Shown: in pieces, positions 9,958 through 21,491 of the stretch | Layout of the letters: each line of letters starts with the position of its first letter | Position numbering within the stretch: the stretch's first letter is position 1 | NCBI GenBank assembly: GCA_965644295.1 | Contig: CBFFRP010000067.1 | Location: 62,001-126,000 of the forward strand | DNA length: 64,000 nt | Direction: 5' to 3' | Source: Paraphysomonas bandaiensis | Taxonomy: Eukaryota > Chrysophyceae | Made by a program: the position numbers and the translations under genes | The notes under the pieces: model-generated | The model's database searches: none | The model's input: only the letters and a program-made list of their open reading frames with translations | Told to the model about the DNA's origin: nothing

Positions 9958-10638
9958 TTACTTGGATTGAATGCACTCTTGCTCAGAGTACAATATTTTC
10001 TCTTGGAGCTTGATACCAACGGATGATAGACAACTAAAAATTTTCCAAATAATCAATATAGCAAGGCACCCAAACACCAAGTGTATTACGTTTAAGAGCA
10101 CACGCTCAATTATGTGCACTTTATCAATTATTGCATGCAAAAAGCCGAAAGTATTATCCAGCACGCCCAATATGATTTTATATATGCCAGCGAACAGTGA
10201 TGGTATGTAGTCGATGTAATACACTGATTGCAGGGCTATTACCAGTGCGATTAAATTACCCAGTGGTATTGAAACGAGAGTACTGAAAATTCCACTTACA
10301 AGCCTCAACAAACCCGGTATATGGGCTATAGTCGCGTACGTAGGTTCATACAAACTCCCAACCAGGTCAACTATACGCATCACTTGTGATCTAAAGAATT
10401 GTCCCCAAGATTCACGGTTGTCTCTATTTGTGTTTGCTCTGTTGTGTCGATAAATACACTTGGCTTTTGAACATCGCCCATCGTTCCTACATGTTGGAGG
10501 GTGGTTACAAGGGCAAGGGGTGAACGTTTTGTCATAGCCATTTGGGCATTTGTTACCATATCGACAAGGCTGGTGATCGGAATCGTGTTGGAATGTACAG
10601 TTCTTGTTGTAGGATTTTCTTGAGTATCGTATCGGCAG
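9958..10638 (-). CDS. CCCH zinc-finger protein with hydrophobic C-terminal domain
   Basis: The minus-strand frame is open from 10638 to the TAA at 9958-9960. Its N-terminal part contains CCCH fingers: the end of one (C-x3-H, CTFQH), then CRYGNKC...CPCNH (C-x5-C-x10-C-x3-H), then CRNDGRCSKAKCIYRH (C-x5-C-x4-C-x3-H, the Nab2/ZC3H14-like spacing). About 130 residues follow that are strongly hydrophobic with perhaps three or four membrane helices. CCCH fingers normally bind RNA; the combination with membrane segments is unusual. An in-frame TGA sits at 10639, so a 5' exon is probably missing from this model and the start is not set. No family match is recognised for the C-terminal part. Confidence 0.55.
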   Translation of the reverse strand: MPIRYSRKSYNKNCTFQHDSDHQPCRYGNKCPNGYDKTFTPCPCNHPPTCRNDGRCSKAKCIYRHNRANTNRDNRESWGQFFRSQVMRIVDLVGSLYEPTYATIAHIPGLLRLVSGIFSTLVSIPLGNLIALVIALQSVYYIDYIPSLFAGIYKIILGVLDNTFGFLHAIIDKVHIIERVLLNVIHLVFGCLAILIIWKIFSCLSSVGIKLQEKILYSEQECIQSK

Positions 10639-10770
10639 TCAGCATCTTATTTTTCGGAAATATATTGAATCAAATATCTTCTATATTACTGCAATACAAC
10701 TACGGCTGGAATACAGATAATTGTTATCTCAATATACGAGGCATCTTGGAACAAAAATATACAATACGAT
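10627..10770. repeat. Dispersed repeat, copy A (partner at 48849-48985)
   Basis: About 140 bp share clear similarity and the same orientation with 48849-48985. Shared blocks include ATCGGCAGTCAGCATCTTAT and CTGGAATACAGATA. On the minus strand both copies keep related peptides (FLFQDASYIE versus FLFKDASNIE), suggesting a duplicated coding fragment. Confidence 0.65.
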
Positions 10771-11105
10771 GATACGATATCGTAGACATCTTGTGTTACG
10801 ATTTACTGTAGGCATTGCTTCAAAAACCCACTATTTCTTGTCCACAAAAACGAAAAAGGTAGGAAAATTGTGCTCTTACCGTTTTATCCTAGATATACTG
10901 TACTGTATTTCGTGAAAACCGACACTTTTGTCTTTATAAACACTGAAATTGTTGTACAGCAGATATCCATATGTACATATGTACTCTACAGCTGCATGAA
11001 CTTGTACCTATGAATTACGTAATACTGTACATACATACTCATACACAAGTATATATATATATACTTGAGAATGTGTTGACCATAACACTCACAGCATTAA
11101 CGATC

Positions 11106-12611
11106 ATGTTACTGCTTTCATTTTTATATCTACTACCCATTGTAGAGGGAGTCTCTGGGTTACGGTCTAGTTATAGAGTATGGTGTACTGGCAACTGTGA
11201 TCATGATGTAACCACAGCCTCCTCTCCTGGTGCAGTACTAATGGGGGGTGGAACCGATACTAGTGAAGCCTTCGCATGGCAGATTACGAATGCAAATAAA
11301 GGAGATTTTGTTGTATTACGTGCCAGTGGTGATGATGGGTATAATGACTATGTATACGATATGTCTATCGCCATGAAAATGCCACTCAATTCTATGCGCA
11401 CTGTGCTTTTCAAGAATGAGAAAGCGTCTCAGGAGCCAGAAGTGCTTGATATAATTCGGAATGCGGAAGCTATTTTCTTTGCCGGTAATGATACCCTGTG
11501 AATGCTTACTTGTGTCACCGATGTACAGGTGGAGATCAGAGCGAGTATATGTCGTACTGGGTTGGCACGGAGGTTCAAACAATCATTCAGGATAAACTTG
11601 TGAATGTGACTGTCGGTGGCACTTCTGCTGGTCTAGCAGTTTTAGGAAATTGGGTGTACACTGCGGAGGATGGGTCTGTGGTATCTGAAGAAGCTCTGGA
11701 GGTAGAGCAAACTCAATACATCAACTACTGTTGAACTTTTAAACCTATATTTCCTTCAGAATCCGTACGATAAATACATCGACATCTCGTCAGCTTTTCT
11801 CCATATCCCGTTTTTGGAGACTATTATTACTGATACTCACTTTGGTTAGTAAGATGCTGTTACAGATATGTGTAGTCTAGGAAACCTTCTAGCTAGATAC
11901 AATTCTCATTATTTCTTTGTTGCAGTTACTCGCGACCGCATGGGTCGTATGTTGACGTTTGTGGGACGGATATTAGCTGACAGTCCTGACTCCAGCACAC
12001 CTATTGCAAGAGGATTAGGTGGGTTCATTTTCCTTTAGAACTGGAATGTAGTATCATGTGTGGCTTATACATTGTCTACAAAGATAGTGGTTGGTTGATT
12101 TTTATTTTGAATTTCATGCGCCATAGTGTGTAGATTTGTGACTTTAGCTTCTTTATATAGGTGTAGATGAGCATACCGCCCTTCTCCTCGATGTTAATAG
12201 CGGTGACGCATCTGTTGTTGGTGTCGGTACGGCGTATGTTTGCAGTTCGGATCACGACCCATCTATTTGCTCTTCTGGGACTCCACTAACGTTTAAAGGT
12301 GGTGACTGATGTACTGTGTGTACTCTTGATTTACCGGCTTGCTGTATATTCGATACATTAGCCATAGCAGATACATTTGTGTACAGCACTGTTCATGTCG
12401 TCGTACATATATGCATAGCAGAGTGCCATGTTGACCCTTCTGTACCTACTAGTTTGACATTTTGTGCTCACCAGATATTTCCTGCATGAGACTGAGTGCT
12501 CCTGCGAATGATATCTTCAGTTTCAAAACATGGAGTGGGACCGGAGTGACTTACACAAACAACATTGTCAATGGACAATTCATTACTTTTCCTTACGGGC
12601 CAAAGGAATAA
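11106..12611 (+). CDS. Secreted cyanophycinase-like serine peptidase (family S51)
   Basis: Six exons: 11106-11484, 11529-11701, 11760-11844, 11926-12018, 12161-12298 and 12475-12611, giving 334 aa. The start MLLLSFLYLLPIVEG is a signal peptide. S51 hallmarks appear across splice junctions: FFAGGDQ (formed by exons 1 and 2), nucleophile GGTSAG, the EEAL...NPY segment, TDTHF, TRDRMGR and GVDEHTALL. Cyanophycinases cleave the bacterial storage polymer cyanophycin to beta-Asp-Arg; relatives include other dipeptidases, so the substrate here is inferred only from family. Secretion suggests digestion of external or vacuolar peptide. Introns are 44, 58, 81, 142 and 176 nt plus standard GT-AG ends. 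Confidence 0.88.
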
Positions 12612-13388
12612 CGCGACTTCTCTCTGCAATATGCGCTTTAGATGACACACAAGCATTATATGCATCTTGTAGCAAATATATTGCAGGTTTACTTAATATT
12701 TATGATTTTGGATTGTCATAATTAAATGTTTATGTTGGAAATTGCTCATTTTAAGCTAGATCACAGAGAGAAATTGTCGTAAGACTAGATAGATTTATTA
12801 ATAACGTTTACACGAAGTTGTGAAAACCAACACTAACTCGTTTTAATCCACGCATAATATCCTACATATGCGAACCTCTCGTTACTGCACATATCTTGAA
12901 AGATCAAACTATTTCAGTTTCTCAATATCATCACAGCATTTGTACATCACTATATTTCACTGTATTCTCGTACATTGTCTTCAAGAGACATACTGAATAT
13001 ACTAGATACTAGAATAAGATCCATATTCTAATAGTTTACGTACAACATAATTCTCGCACTATACAAATTTGCGTGTACGAATTTCTTAGTTTTGCTCAGC
13101 ATTAGCCAATATCATTATGCACGGGAGAAACTGTACAGTAAAACAACATCTATATAACATGTCAAACTGCTCGTGGTAGTGATATGTGACACTGTAGTGC
13201 ACAAGTCCATCCTTATTAGAATAACAATATATATCAGACCAGTTGGATTATAAACTATAACCTACTTCCAAGAATGGCGCATTCCAATTATCACATTGTT
13301 TTTAATCTCGAATGGTGGGCAAACGACGATCAAGTTATCTTCTTATTACAGCAAGGCAACTGATACATTCCACACTACTTCTATGCTT
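12612..13388. other. Intergenic region
   Basis: AT-rich 3' flanks of two convergent genes. Nothing coding seen. Confidence 0.5.
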
Positions 13389-14402
13389 CTATGATTGTTT
13401 ATCTTTCGTCTTGACAGAGTTTTTGCTTCTATAACTCATGAAAACCTCCAAACTCATACCGCTGAACACACTTGCTACACCTATCCACTGCCAGATGCCA
13501 ATTGAGTGGTTAAACATTACCACAGACACTACTATAGTGACTAGCTTTCTGGTTATGCTAACCGTAACCCACAACAGCGACCCGAACTCCTTCATAACTG
13601 CAAATATAATGACTTGGCCAACAGAAGCGCAAATACAAAACATCAAGACGTCAAATCGCAGAGCCGGCGATGAAACAAATACTGTGAAAGCATTCCACAG
13701 CTCACTCTCATTGCCATAAAAGAGGTACCCGACACTGAGATATGCAAGAAGATAAAATATCTGCCAAAAATTTACATACTTCATCATCTGCAGCGATGTC
13801 GCTTGATATTTCTTGAATATTTCATCTTGCTCGTTGTTTGTATAACCATCAAGAAAGAGATTTACACAGACGAGTACTATACCAATGACTTGAGAATACA
13901 CATCCACTATTTTACCTCCGCTCTTTCTGAATGAAAATAGCGCAATGCCGCTGCAAAGCAAAAGAACGGAAACGTATTTGTACCATGGGTATTTTCTCTG
14001 ATAGAACAACAACCCAACAAGCATAACTGGAACAGGCTTCGATGACTTAGTCAAAACCACCAATGGAAAACTAATATATTCCAGTGCGATGTATCCAATG
14101 GGAGATGCCATTGCACATGTCAGTGCAGGCTTCATGAATGCAAATAATGGGACATTAGGGGTGGAGTAACAAAACATATCCCCTATGGAAGCAACGACAT
14201 ACGTCGCAAGTGCCATGAATACATTTAACGCAAAGGGGTATTGCCATTTCAAAATCAAGTTATCGTCGTTACCTATGTACTCTGTAGAAGTTATTTTCTC
14301 CTGTAAGTAGCCCCAATATACAAATGACACGTATAAACCGGAGACGTAAGTAACAAGTCTGATTTCCTTCGAACGAGTTAGATCACGCAGCCTCGTTAGC
14401 AT
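13389..14402 (-). CDS. ER nucleotide-sugar transporter, SLC35B1/HUT1 type
   Basis: A 337-aa intronless protein with about ten hydrophobic helices. Family features include SSKPVPVMLVGLLFYQRKY, the GYTNNEQDEIF loop after DG, and SITRKLVTIV near the C-terminus. The family exchanges nucleotide sugars (UDP-galactose or UDP-glucose) or ADP/ATP across the ER membrane. The tail KTKDKQS is lysine-rich but not a strict KKxx retrieval signal. The start is the first ATG, 14402. Substrate cannot be read from sequence. Confidence 0.9.
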   Translation of the reverse strand: MLTRLRDLTRSKEIRLVTYVSGLYVSFVYWGYLQEKITSTEYIGNDDNLILKWQYPFALNVFMALATYVVASIGDMFCYSTPNVPLFAFMKPALTCAMASPIGYIALEYISFPLVVLTKSSKPVPVMLVGLLFYQRKYPWYKYVSVLLLCSGIALFSFRKSGGKIVDVYSQVIGIVLVCVNLFLDGYTNNEQDEIFKKYQATSLQMMKYVNFWQIFYLLAYLSVGYLFYGNESELWNAFTVFVSSPALRFDVLMFCICASVGQVIIFAVMKEFGSLLWVTVSITRKLVTIVVSVVMFNHSIGIWQWIGVASVFSGMSLEVFMSYRSKNSVKTKDKQS

Positions 14403-14954
14403 AATAGAAGGAATCTCAACAAAAACTATAAGATAAAAATAACCCTACCACTTCAGACTACAATTACAGTCGATTTAATATAAATCTTTCTATACTTTAT
14501 AAGTTAACAATCTGCATATAACACACTGCTGTGCTTGCAATACATGCAAGTTATATCCATATAATGCACCTAATTTTAATGCGTTACAGCTGTTTTGGAG
14601 GAACCACCATGATGCATATATTTGACACTTGTCAATATTGGGAATGAAAATATGTGTTATTATTAAAGAAATATCCCGATATTTAAGATGATAATACTAA
14701 TAACTCGATTTTTATGTTATCATATATAAAAAAATTAGTAAGAATTCGATTATAGTATACCAGCACCAATGCACTTCCGTATTGTTGTACACACTAGCAT
14801 CTACGTGTATAAAGCACCGTATATAAGTGTACTATCAGTGCCCATCTCAGCAATGTATGACTTCACTCACTTCTATGTTGCAATGAAGTAGAGCTCAGCC
14901 TATATGTATGTATATGTATGTCTATGTATGTATATATAGTTAGTTAGTTAAATT
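14403..14954. other. Divergent promoter region
   Basis: About 550 bp between the SLC35B1 (minus) and DHX57 (plus) starts. AT-rich with a TATGTATG-rich stretch and TATATATAG at 14925-14940 just before the helicase ATG. No gene. Confidence 0.5.
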
Positions 14955-17900
14955 ATGGGGAAGAATAAGACACCATCTTCATCTAAATCCAATCCACCCC
15001 CTCCAGCCGCTACATCAGATGGAGTGGACTTTAAGAAACAAAACAAAAAGGCTAAAGGACATAGACAGAGAGGTGCAGGGACAATAATTACAGCCCCTCC
15101 ACCTGTAACCACTAAAGATGGAATAACTCTTGCACCACACATGCGTTTACCTACTACTCTACTACAGGAATATTGCCAGAAAGAGAAGAAACCTAAACCT
15201 GTATATGATCTGTGTGGGGCGCCCAGTAAACAGGGAGAGACTCGAACATATCAATTCAAAGTTAGAGTTTTGGATGGAAAAAACTCTCGAAACGATTTAT
15301 TGTTTCGAAGCAATCAAAGCTGTGAATCAGAGAAGGTAGCGAAAGACTATTGTGCATTATTGGCTTTGTTTCATTTGCAACCTCTACTCCCGCTTGAGAG
15401 AAAACTCCCCGAACCGTTTCGAACCACTTGGTTAGATATGGTAGCGACTGCAGCGCAGCAGAAGCAATCCAAATCTGGAACCAAAGGCAACCAAGCTATT
15501 CGCAACAAGGGTGCTACTACAGCTGCTCCATCTAATGGTACACCTACATCTACAAATACTTCTACAGAAGAGTGCAGCACGAGCAAGGAAGAGGGTGAGA
15601 GTAATAACTCTGGATCTGGCACGAATGGTGTAGTTCCATTGGTTGGGCTCAAGAATGCTCAGCGCTTCACCTCGGAAAGTGAGAAACGACAAGCAGAGCA
15701 TAGAAGGAAAGCTAGACGAGCACCAGACGAATCCTACGCAGAGGTTGTAACGCGAATGTATAACCTGAACTTCTGCATGTATCGTACATGTATTAGATAT
15801 ACTGAGTCACTTACGTGTGCGCTTGTTCATACATAGGCTCTGTTAGCAGCAAATCGTCCTCAGTGTGTGGATATGACTCCTGACATGCGGCGCGAGCTGC
15901 TTCGTGTTCTCGGCCCCAACCACGACGAAGGTGCGGGAGAAGGAGAGGATGAAATTGTATTTCGTGCTCTGAAAGAAGCCGGGGAGGGGATGTTAAGTGT
16001 TTTGGGGTCACAGACATTGGACGATGGGGTCGATATGCTATTTGAAATGATTAAGAAAGTAGTTTCTCACCTTCTCGAAGTCGGATTTACACAAAAAGAT
16101 GCCGAGCGGTCCTGCCGTGCGTCTCTCACAGGTTCTCTCAATGAGGCCTTGGCGCTTTCAAAGAAAGGAAAGAAGGTGGACTTGCTACATCTGCTGAAGA
16201 CTGCTTCTCTAGAGCATCTCTGCGTGACTTTGGATGAAAGTGCCCTACCTGAGGTATACACTTAAATATGTGTGCGCCATGACAAACTTATGGGACTTCA
16301 ATGGTGGATAGGTTGTGGCCGCTGAGAGACATGACAGGCGTCGGAAGTTTGATGTCATTGTCCCATCTGCGAAAGAGCGTGACACGAAAACAGTTCAGCG
16401 TAATTATCCTAGTGCCACCGTAGTTGCACTGACGCGACCAATGGAGGAGAATGGTGTGACTGTAACAGATGTCGTCCGGTCAGCACCTCATACCATGTTT
16501 GTTTTTTATGTTAACTGTAAACCTGCCGTATTGTATGCAGAAGACTGACGGGGTTTGGCTGGTCTCATGATTGCTGTGTAAGAGCAGCACACTTGGCGCA
16601 TAGGTGGCTCATGCGGTCTAGTGGAGGCGAATCTGGTCTGGAGCCTGGCACGCTGTCGTCATCTGTATTTTTTGCTGCGCTTGAAACGTTGTGCCGAATT
16701 ACTTGTGATGTTTCATTTTGCTCCGTCACTACTCCTTTTGAGGATACTCCCACGAGAGGATTTGATGTTGATTCATATTGCGAAGTACGTGAGGAGGAGT
16801 TAGAGTCTCTGTCAGCAATATATGACACTGACCTTTCAGTGTCAACCTCAACTGTGATTAAAGGAGACAAGACGAATGAAAACGTTACGGTGATAGAGAT
16901 ATCTCTTTCCTGCGACTCTGTTGTTCCTGTACACCTGAAGAGTTGGCTAGTTGGTCCTGGTTCATCTTTGCGGTTAGAGGTATGTCCCTGTCGTTACCTT
17001 CGTGAGGTTTGCTGAAAATTTCATACGACTAGGTCCGCATTCATTCTTCTGTGCCGTACCCAGCCGTTCCCCCATTGGTGTGCTTGCGGGCACAAGGGTT
17101 GGAATCCGAATTTTCAGTCGGCTGTCTTGCACTTCTTCGACTACAGAAATTTCTTTCGCAGAAGGCGATGGAAAGTGTGGAGGCATCAGGAGGAGATGTC
17201 GGAGTTATATATGAGCTGGCGAGCGCAGTCGATGAATGGCTAGAAAGCGAGACCGCAGGATGTCAGGAAGATATAGGCCCCTTGTCAATGAAATTAATCG
17301 AGGATACTCTCAAAGAGATCGAGATGAAGACGCTTGGGGATGTGACAGTAGCGGATGAACATAGTACTGGTGAGGATAGTCTTGATGAGGACAAAGTTGA
17401 CACGGAAAGAGAAGCTACCGATGGTTTGGAGAAAAAGGTTACTTCTGATGGCGGAGAACGTAAAGGAAATGCTAAAACGGAAAATGAAAAGAAGACGCGC
17501 GACTTTTCATCTTACCACCCTTTCTTCACCAGGAGCAGTATTAGTTCTTCACGTCTTGCATCGACTGTGGCTTCGTCCAAGATGATGCTCTCCAGACAGA
17601 AATTGCCCGCATGGAGGAGCAAAGATGAGTTCCTCAGCCGTATTGCTAATACCACGGTGAGACCAGTTATACTCCTATGTAGCGTTAATATAATGTGATT
17701 CAGGCGATGGTTGTTACCGGAGAGACAGGGTGCGGAAAAACCACCCAGATTCCACAATTCATTCTGGACGAATATGCGTCTGCCAAGGTTGTGGTATGTC
17801 AGCCGAGACGACTTGCAGCAGTTGGTGTGGCCTCTAGAGTTGCGGCAGAGAGAGAGTGTGAGCTCGGAAAGGTGGTTGGCTATTCCGTTAGGGGGAGGTC

Positions 17901-20899
17901 GGAATACTCCCGTGACACTCAGTTACTATTTTGCACATATGGTATACTGCTGAAACGATTACAGATCGATCCTCTCTTGGGAGGTGTGGATTTTGTTGTC
18001 CTTGACGAGGTACATTGGATACTGTATTATCTTTGAGAAGTGAAAGATTTTGCGTAGGTACACGAGAGGGGAATGGAAAGTGATTTTGTGTTGTCCATAC
18101 TTCTTCGAGTTATGCGTCAGCGAGAATCTATTCAGTATAGGAATGCTGCGGGACCCTGTCCCCTCCGTGTTGTAGTCATGTCCGCGACTATTCAGACAGA
18201 GCGATTTGCGTCATACCTTGGGGCTGATGGTGTACCATGCCCTGTTCTGCATATTCCTGGTATTGTGTTATCTACTCATTTTTTCATGTAGACTTACATC
18301 ATCTAGGTTTCACTTATCCGGTGGAGGAGTTCTTTTTGGACGACTTCGAACGTGAAGTGTATACTGGTGGTCCGAAGAAGAGTGAGCAGTCACAAGAGGA
18401 AGACGATATCGATGACGAGGAAGAGAGCAGTAACGTGACAGAATCAATAACTACACACAGGCGAAGGAAGCGTGGTGACATAAACTATGACCTCATAGTT
18501 CGCCTTATTGTACGATTGTGCAAAGCACCCAAAGGAAGGAATGGTGACTCTTTACGGCATCCGGAGGGATCTATCCTGGTATTTCTTCCCGGCGTAGGAG
18601 AGATATCAAAGCTGATTTCTCAGCTCTGTGAAGCACCCGAGGGAGCGAATATGAGAATCTTGCCACTACATGGCAGCCTTTCAAACTCTGATCAACGAAA
18701 AGTGTTCGAGACTCCTCCCCGCGGAGTTATGAAAGTCGTTGTGGCCACAAACGTAGCGGAGGCATCTATAACGATAGAAGATACTACCGTCATAATTGAC
18801 TCCTGTAAGGTGAAGGAGATGACTACCAGTCATACGAGCAAGGTGTGAGTTCGGTTGTGACGATTATTGGAATAATAGTTCTGCAGATGTCTTCACTGGT
18901 TACAGTGATGGCCTCACGAGATAGCTTACGGCAAAGAAGTGGGCGAGCGGGACGTGTGAAAGCAGGGCGTTGCTTCAGACTCATATCAAGAGCAACATAC
19001 GACAAGGTATAGCTGCTTTCAGTGAATCATGTGGGCAGTTGATTGTGTATATATATTCAGGAGGTTCCAATGAGCAGTGTTCCAGAGATGCTGCGGGTGC
19101 CAGTGGAGAGACTCGTTCTTCATTTGAAGGTTATGACTCAGACCACCAACAGAAACAGAAAAATATTGGTTAATGCAAACACGCTGACCCTGGCTCAACT
19201 AATTTATTTTGTTTAGCCTACCTCGAGCTCGTATGACATATTGCTGAATTGCTTGGATCCACCAACTGAAAATGCTATTCGGTCTGCAGAAAATTCTCTT
19301 TCCTGCATAGGGGCGCTAGACGAATATGGCAATATTGCTCCTCTGGGCACGCACTTGTCATCTCTTCCATGCGACGCTCCTGTGGGAAAGATGCTGATAT
19401 ATGGAGCTCTACTTCAGTGCGTGGAGCCAGTAGCTGCCGTTGCGGCGTGTATAAGCTCTAGAGACCCATTCTTGGCATCACTTGACGAAGGGATTAAACT
19501 AAAGGTCTCAGCTGCCAAGAAAAAGTGAGTTTCAGTAATTGTATTGTCACCCTTCATTTTTGTGCGCAGATTCGTGGCAGCTATTTCCAGCGCCTCAAGT
19601 GGACGAGCAAAAAAAATATATAGTGACCATCTAATCGGTGCGGAAGCCATTAAACAGTTTCGATTGACGCGAAATTCTCCAGGAGACAGAGGTCTGATAC
19701 ACGTACACAATTCGAGAAAATGTTCATCATGTTTATTTTATCTGTAAAGCGAGAAAGTCTTTCTGTTATGAGCACGGTATGGTTTATGACCGACTGCTGG
19801 AGTTAGCAACTGTACAACGAGAGCTTATCACGGGATTGAAGGATATAGGTAAGAAAGTAATGATTAGGCTGTTTAATTTGATATCCGTGGCAGGGTTTGT
19901 TTCATCTTCTGTAGAGAAGTGTCTCTCGGATGACTGCCCGGAAAACTGCAACAGTTTTAATGTACGAACTGTTTTTGTTATACCATCACACATTTAAGTT
20001 TCTATGTTATATAGAGCCCTGTGGTTGTTGCTGCTATTTGCGCTGGTTTGTATCCTTCCGTGTGCAAGATAATAAGACCACCGAAACGATTTGCAGAGAC
20101 TATGGTGGGTGCATCTTCATGACACAGATATTGCTGTTTGCTGAATATACGTCGCTTTCAGGGCGGCTCTCTTGAGAAAGATGTTGATGCACATGAACTG
20201 AGGTAGTTTTTTTGCCGTATTGCAAAGTATGCTAAACTACAGTCAACAGATTTTTTGTACCCACTGCAGCGTCGTGGGGACTTGAGAATTCTATCCAACA
20301 GGGAATGGGAAGGAACGATGAAGAAATTGATTCCGGCCGCAGTTTTGTGAAAATCAAGGGGCCTGCCAGTCGAGATGCAGAGCGACAACTCACATCGGAC
20401 ATGATTCAAGCCCGGCTACATTCATCCAGTGCGCTGGACGGGATAAACTCTTTCGGCTCTAAGTAAGTCCGCACACTTCTTCATTCTTGTGGTGCTGACT
20501 TCCTTAGCTATCTTATTTATGGGGGTATATCCATGGGAGGAGCTTATCGTGGAGTCCGCTGTGTGCTCAGAGACGTCTCTGAAGTGTCGGGTTACGCGTT
20601 GCTGTTCTTTGGGGGATCGAAGGGCGGCACTGGAATTCAGGCACACTACACTGAGGGAACCGCATCTGTGGATAACTGGATACGGTGAGTAATCTGCCAC
20701 GGTAGCACGACTGATAATTGCTCTTGTTTACAGGTTTAGTCTGCCTGGTAGAGTTGTAGCTCTGATAAATTCTCTCCGCAAACGTATAGATCAGCTACTT
20801 GCTGAAAAAATTGTACAACCTGATATGGATATTCAAGGAAATGAAATATTAGAAGTGTTGGTGACATTGCTTTCTTGTGATGGCGTGCTTACTAGATAA
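14955..20899 (+). CDS. DHX57: DEAH-box RNA helicase, DHX57-like
   Basis: Nineteen exons start at 14955, 15837, 16312, 16541, 17033, 17704, 18058, 18307, 18887, 19061, 19217, 19570, 19750, 19894, 20015, 20162, 20250, 20508 and 20734, giving 1670 aa. Introns are 41-90 nt. Domains: a basic low-complexity N-terminus; LLQEYCQKEKKPKPVY as in the DHX29/DHX57 group; UBA domain (about 338-375); RWD domain (about 540-680); then the helicase core with motif I GETGCGKTTQ, DEVH, SATIQ, TNVAEASITI and QRSGRAGRV; the helicase-associated winged-helix region and OB fold follow (LFFGG). UBA plus RWD plus DEAH identifies DHX57. An intron splits the DE|VH motif. No CCCH finger was found, unlike the animal orthologue. 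The exon 1 donor (15746 versus 15743) is the least certain junction. Confidence 0.93.
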
Positions 20900-21491
20900 T
20901 AGATACACTTACCCCACGTAATTTGATTCTAATAGCTTTGCTTCTGGTATCACAGAAATGTAAAGTTTCATGTCCTATTGATAGTCACGATTACAACATT
21001 AGCTGCTGATTCTAGCAAAATAGGTGTCAAGTATAAATCCGTCGTATACGCACCTCTCAGAATTCAGAAAAATATTTTGTCCTCATAGAGATTAATCGCA
21101 TATATTTCAGTGTCATTGAAAAGCTTAAATCGTATATATCATAGTTACTACAATAGGTAGCGCTGTTTCTTTTTCTATATATGAATTGACTCTGAACTCT
21201 TCGACTTCTTTATAGTAAAACTAAATTCGTCAATGTATTTCATACTACTCAACATTTTGGACTTGTTATACAAAGAGCATAAGTCAATTTCACGTATAAC
21301 TTACCATCAGCAATTGTTCAGTTGCACTATATATAGTAGAACAATATATATGTATAGTGACACATATCGATTATTATTCTTTTCGATTATCAGAAAGGAA
21401 AAAAGAAAGAATGATGAGTAGAAGTATAAGCATACGTGCCTGTACGACAAAAACAATACGTACTTACAGCTACCATAAAGAAAGTTTCAAT
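20900..21491. other. Intergenic region
   Basis: Convergent gene ends, AT-rich. No feature seen. Confidence 0.5.
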
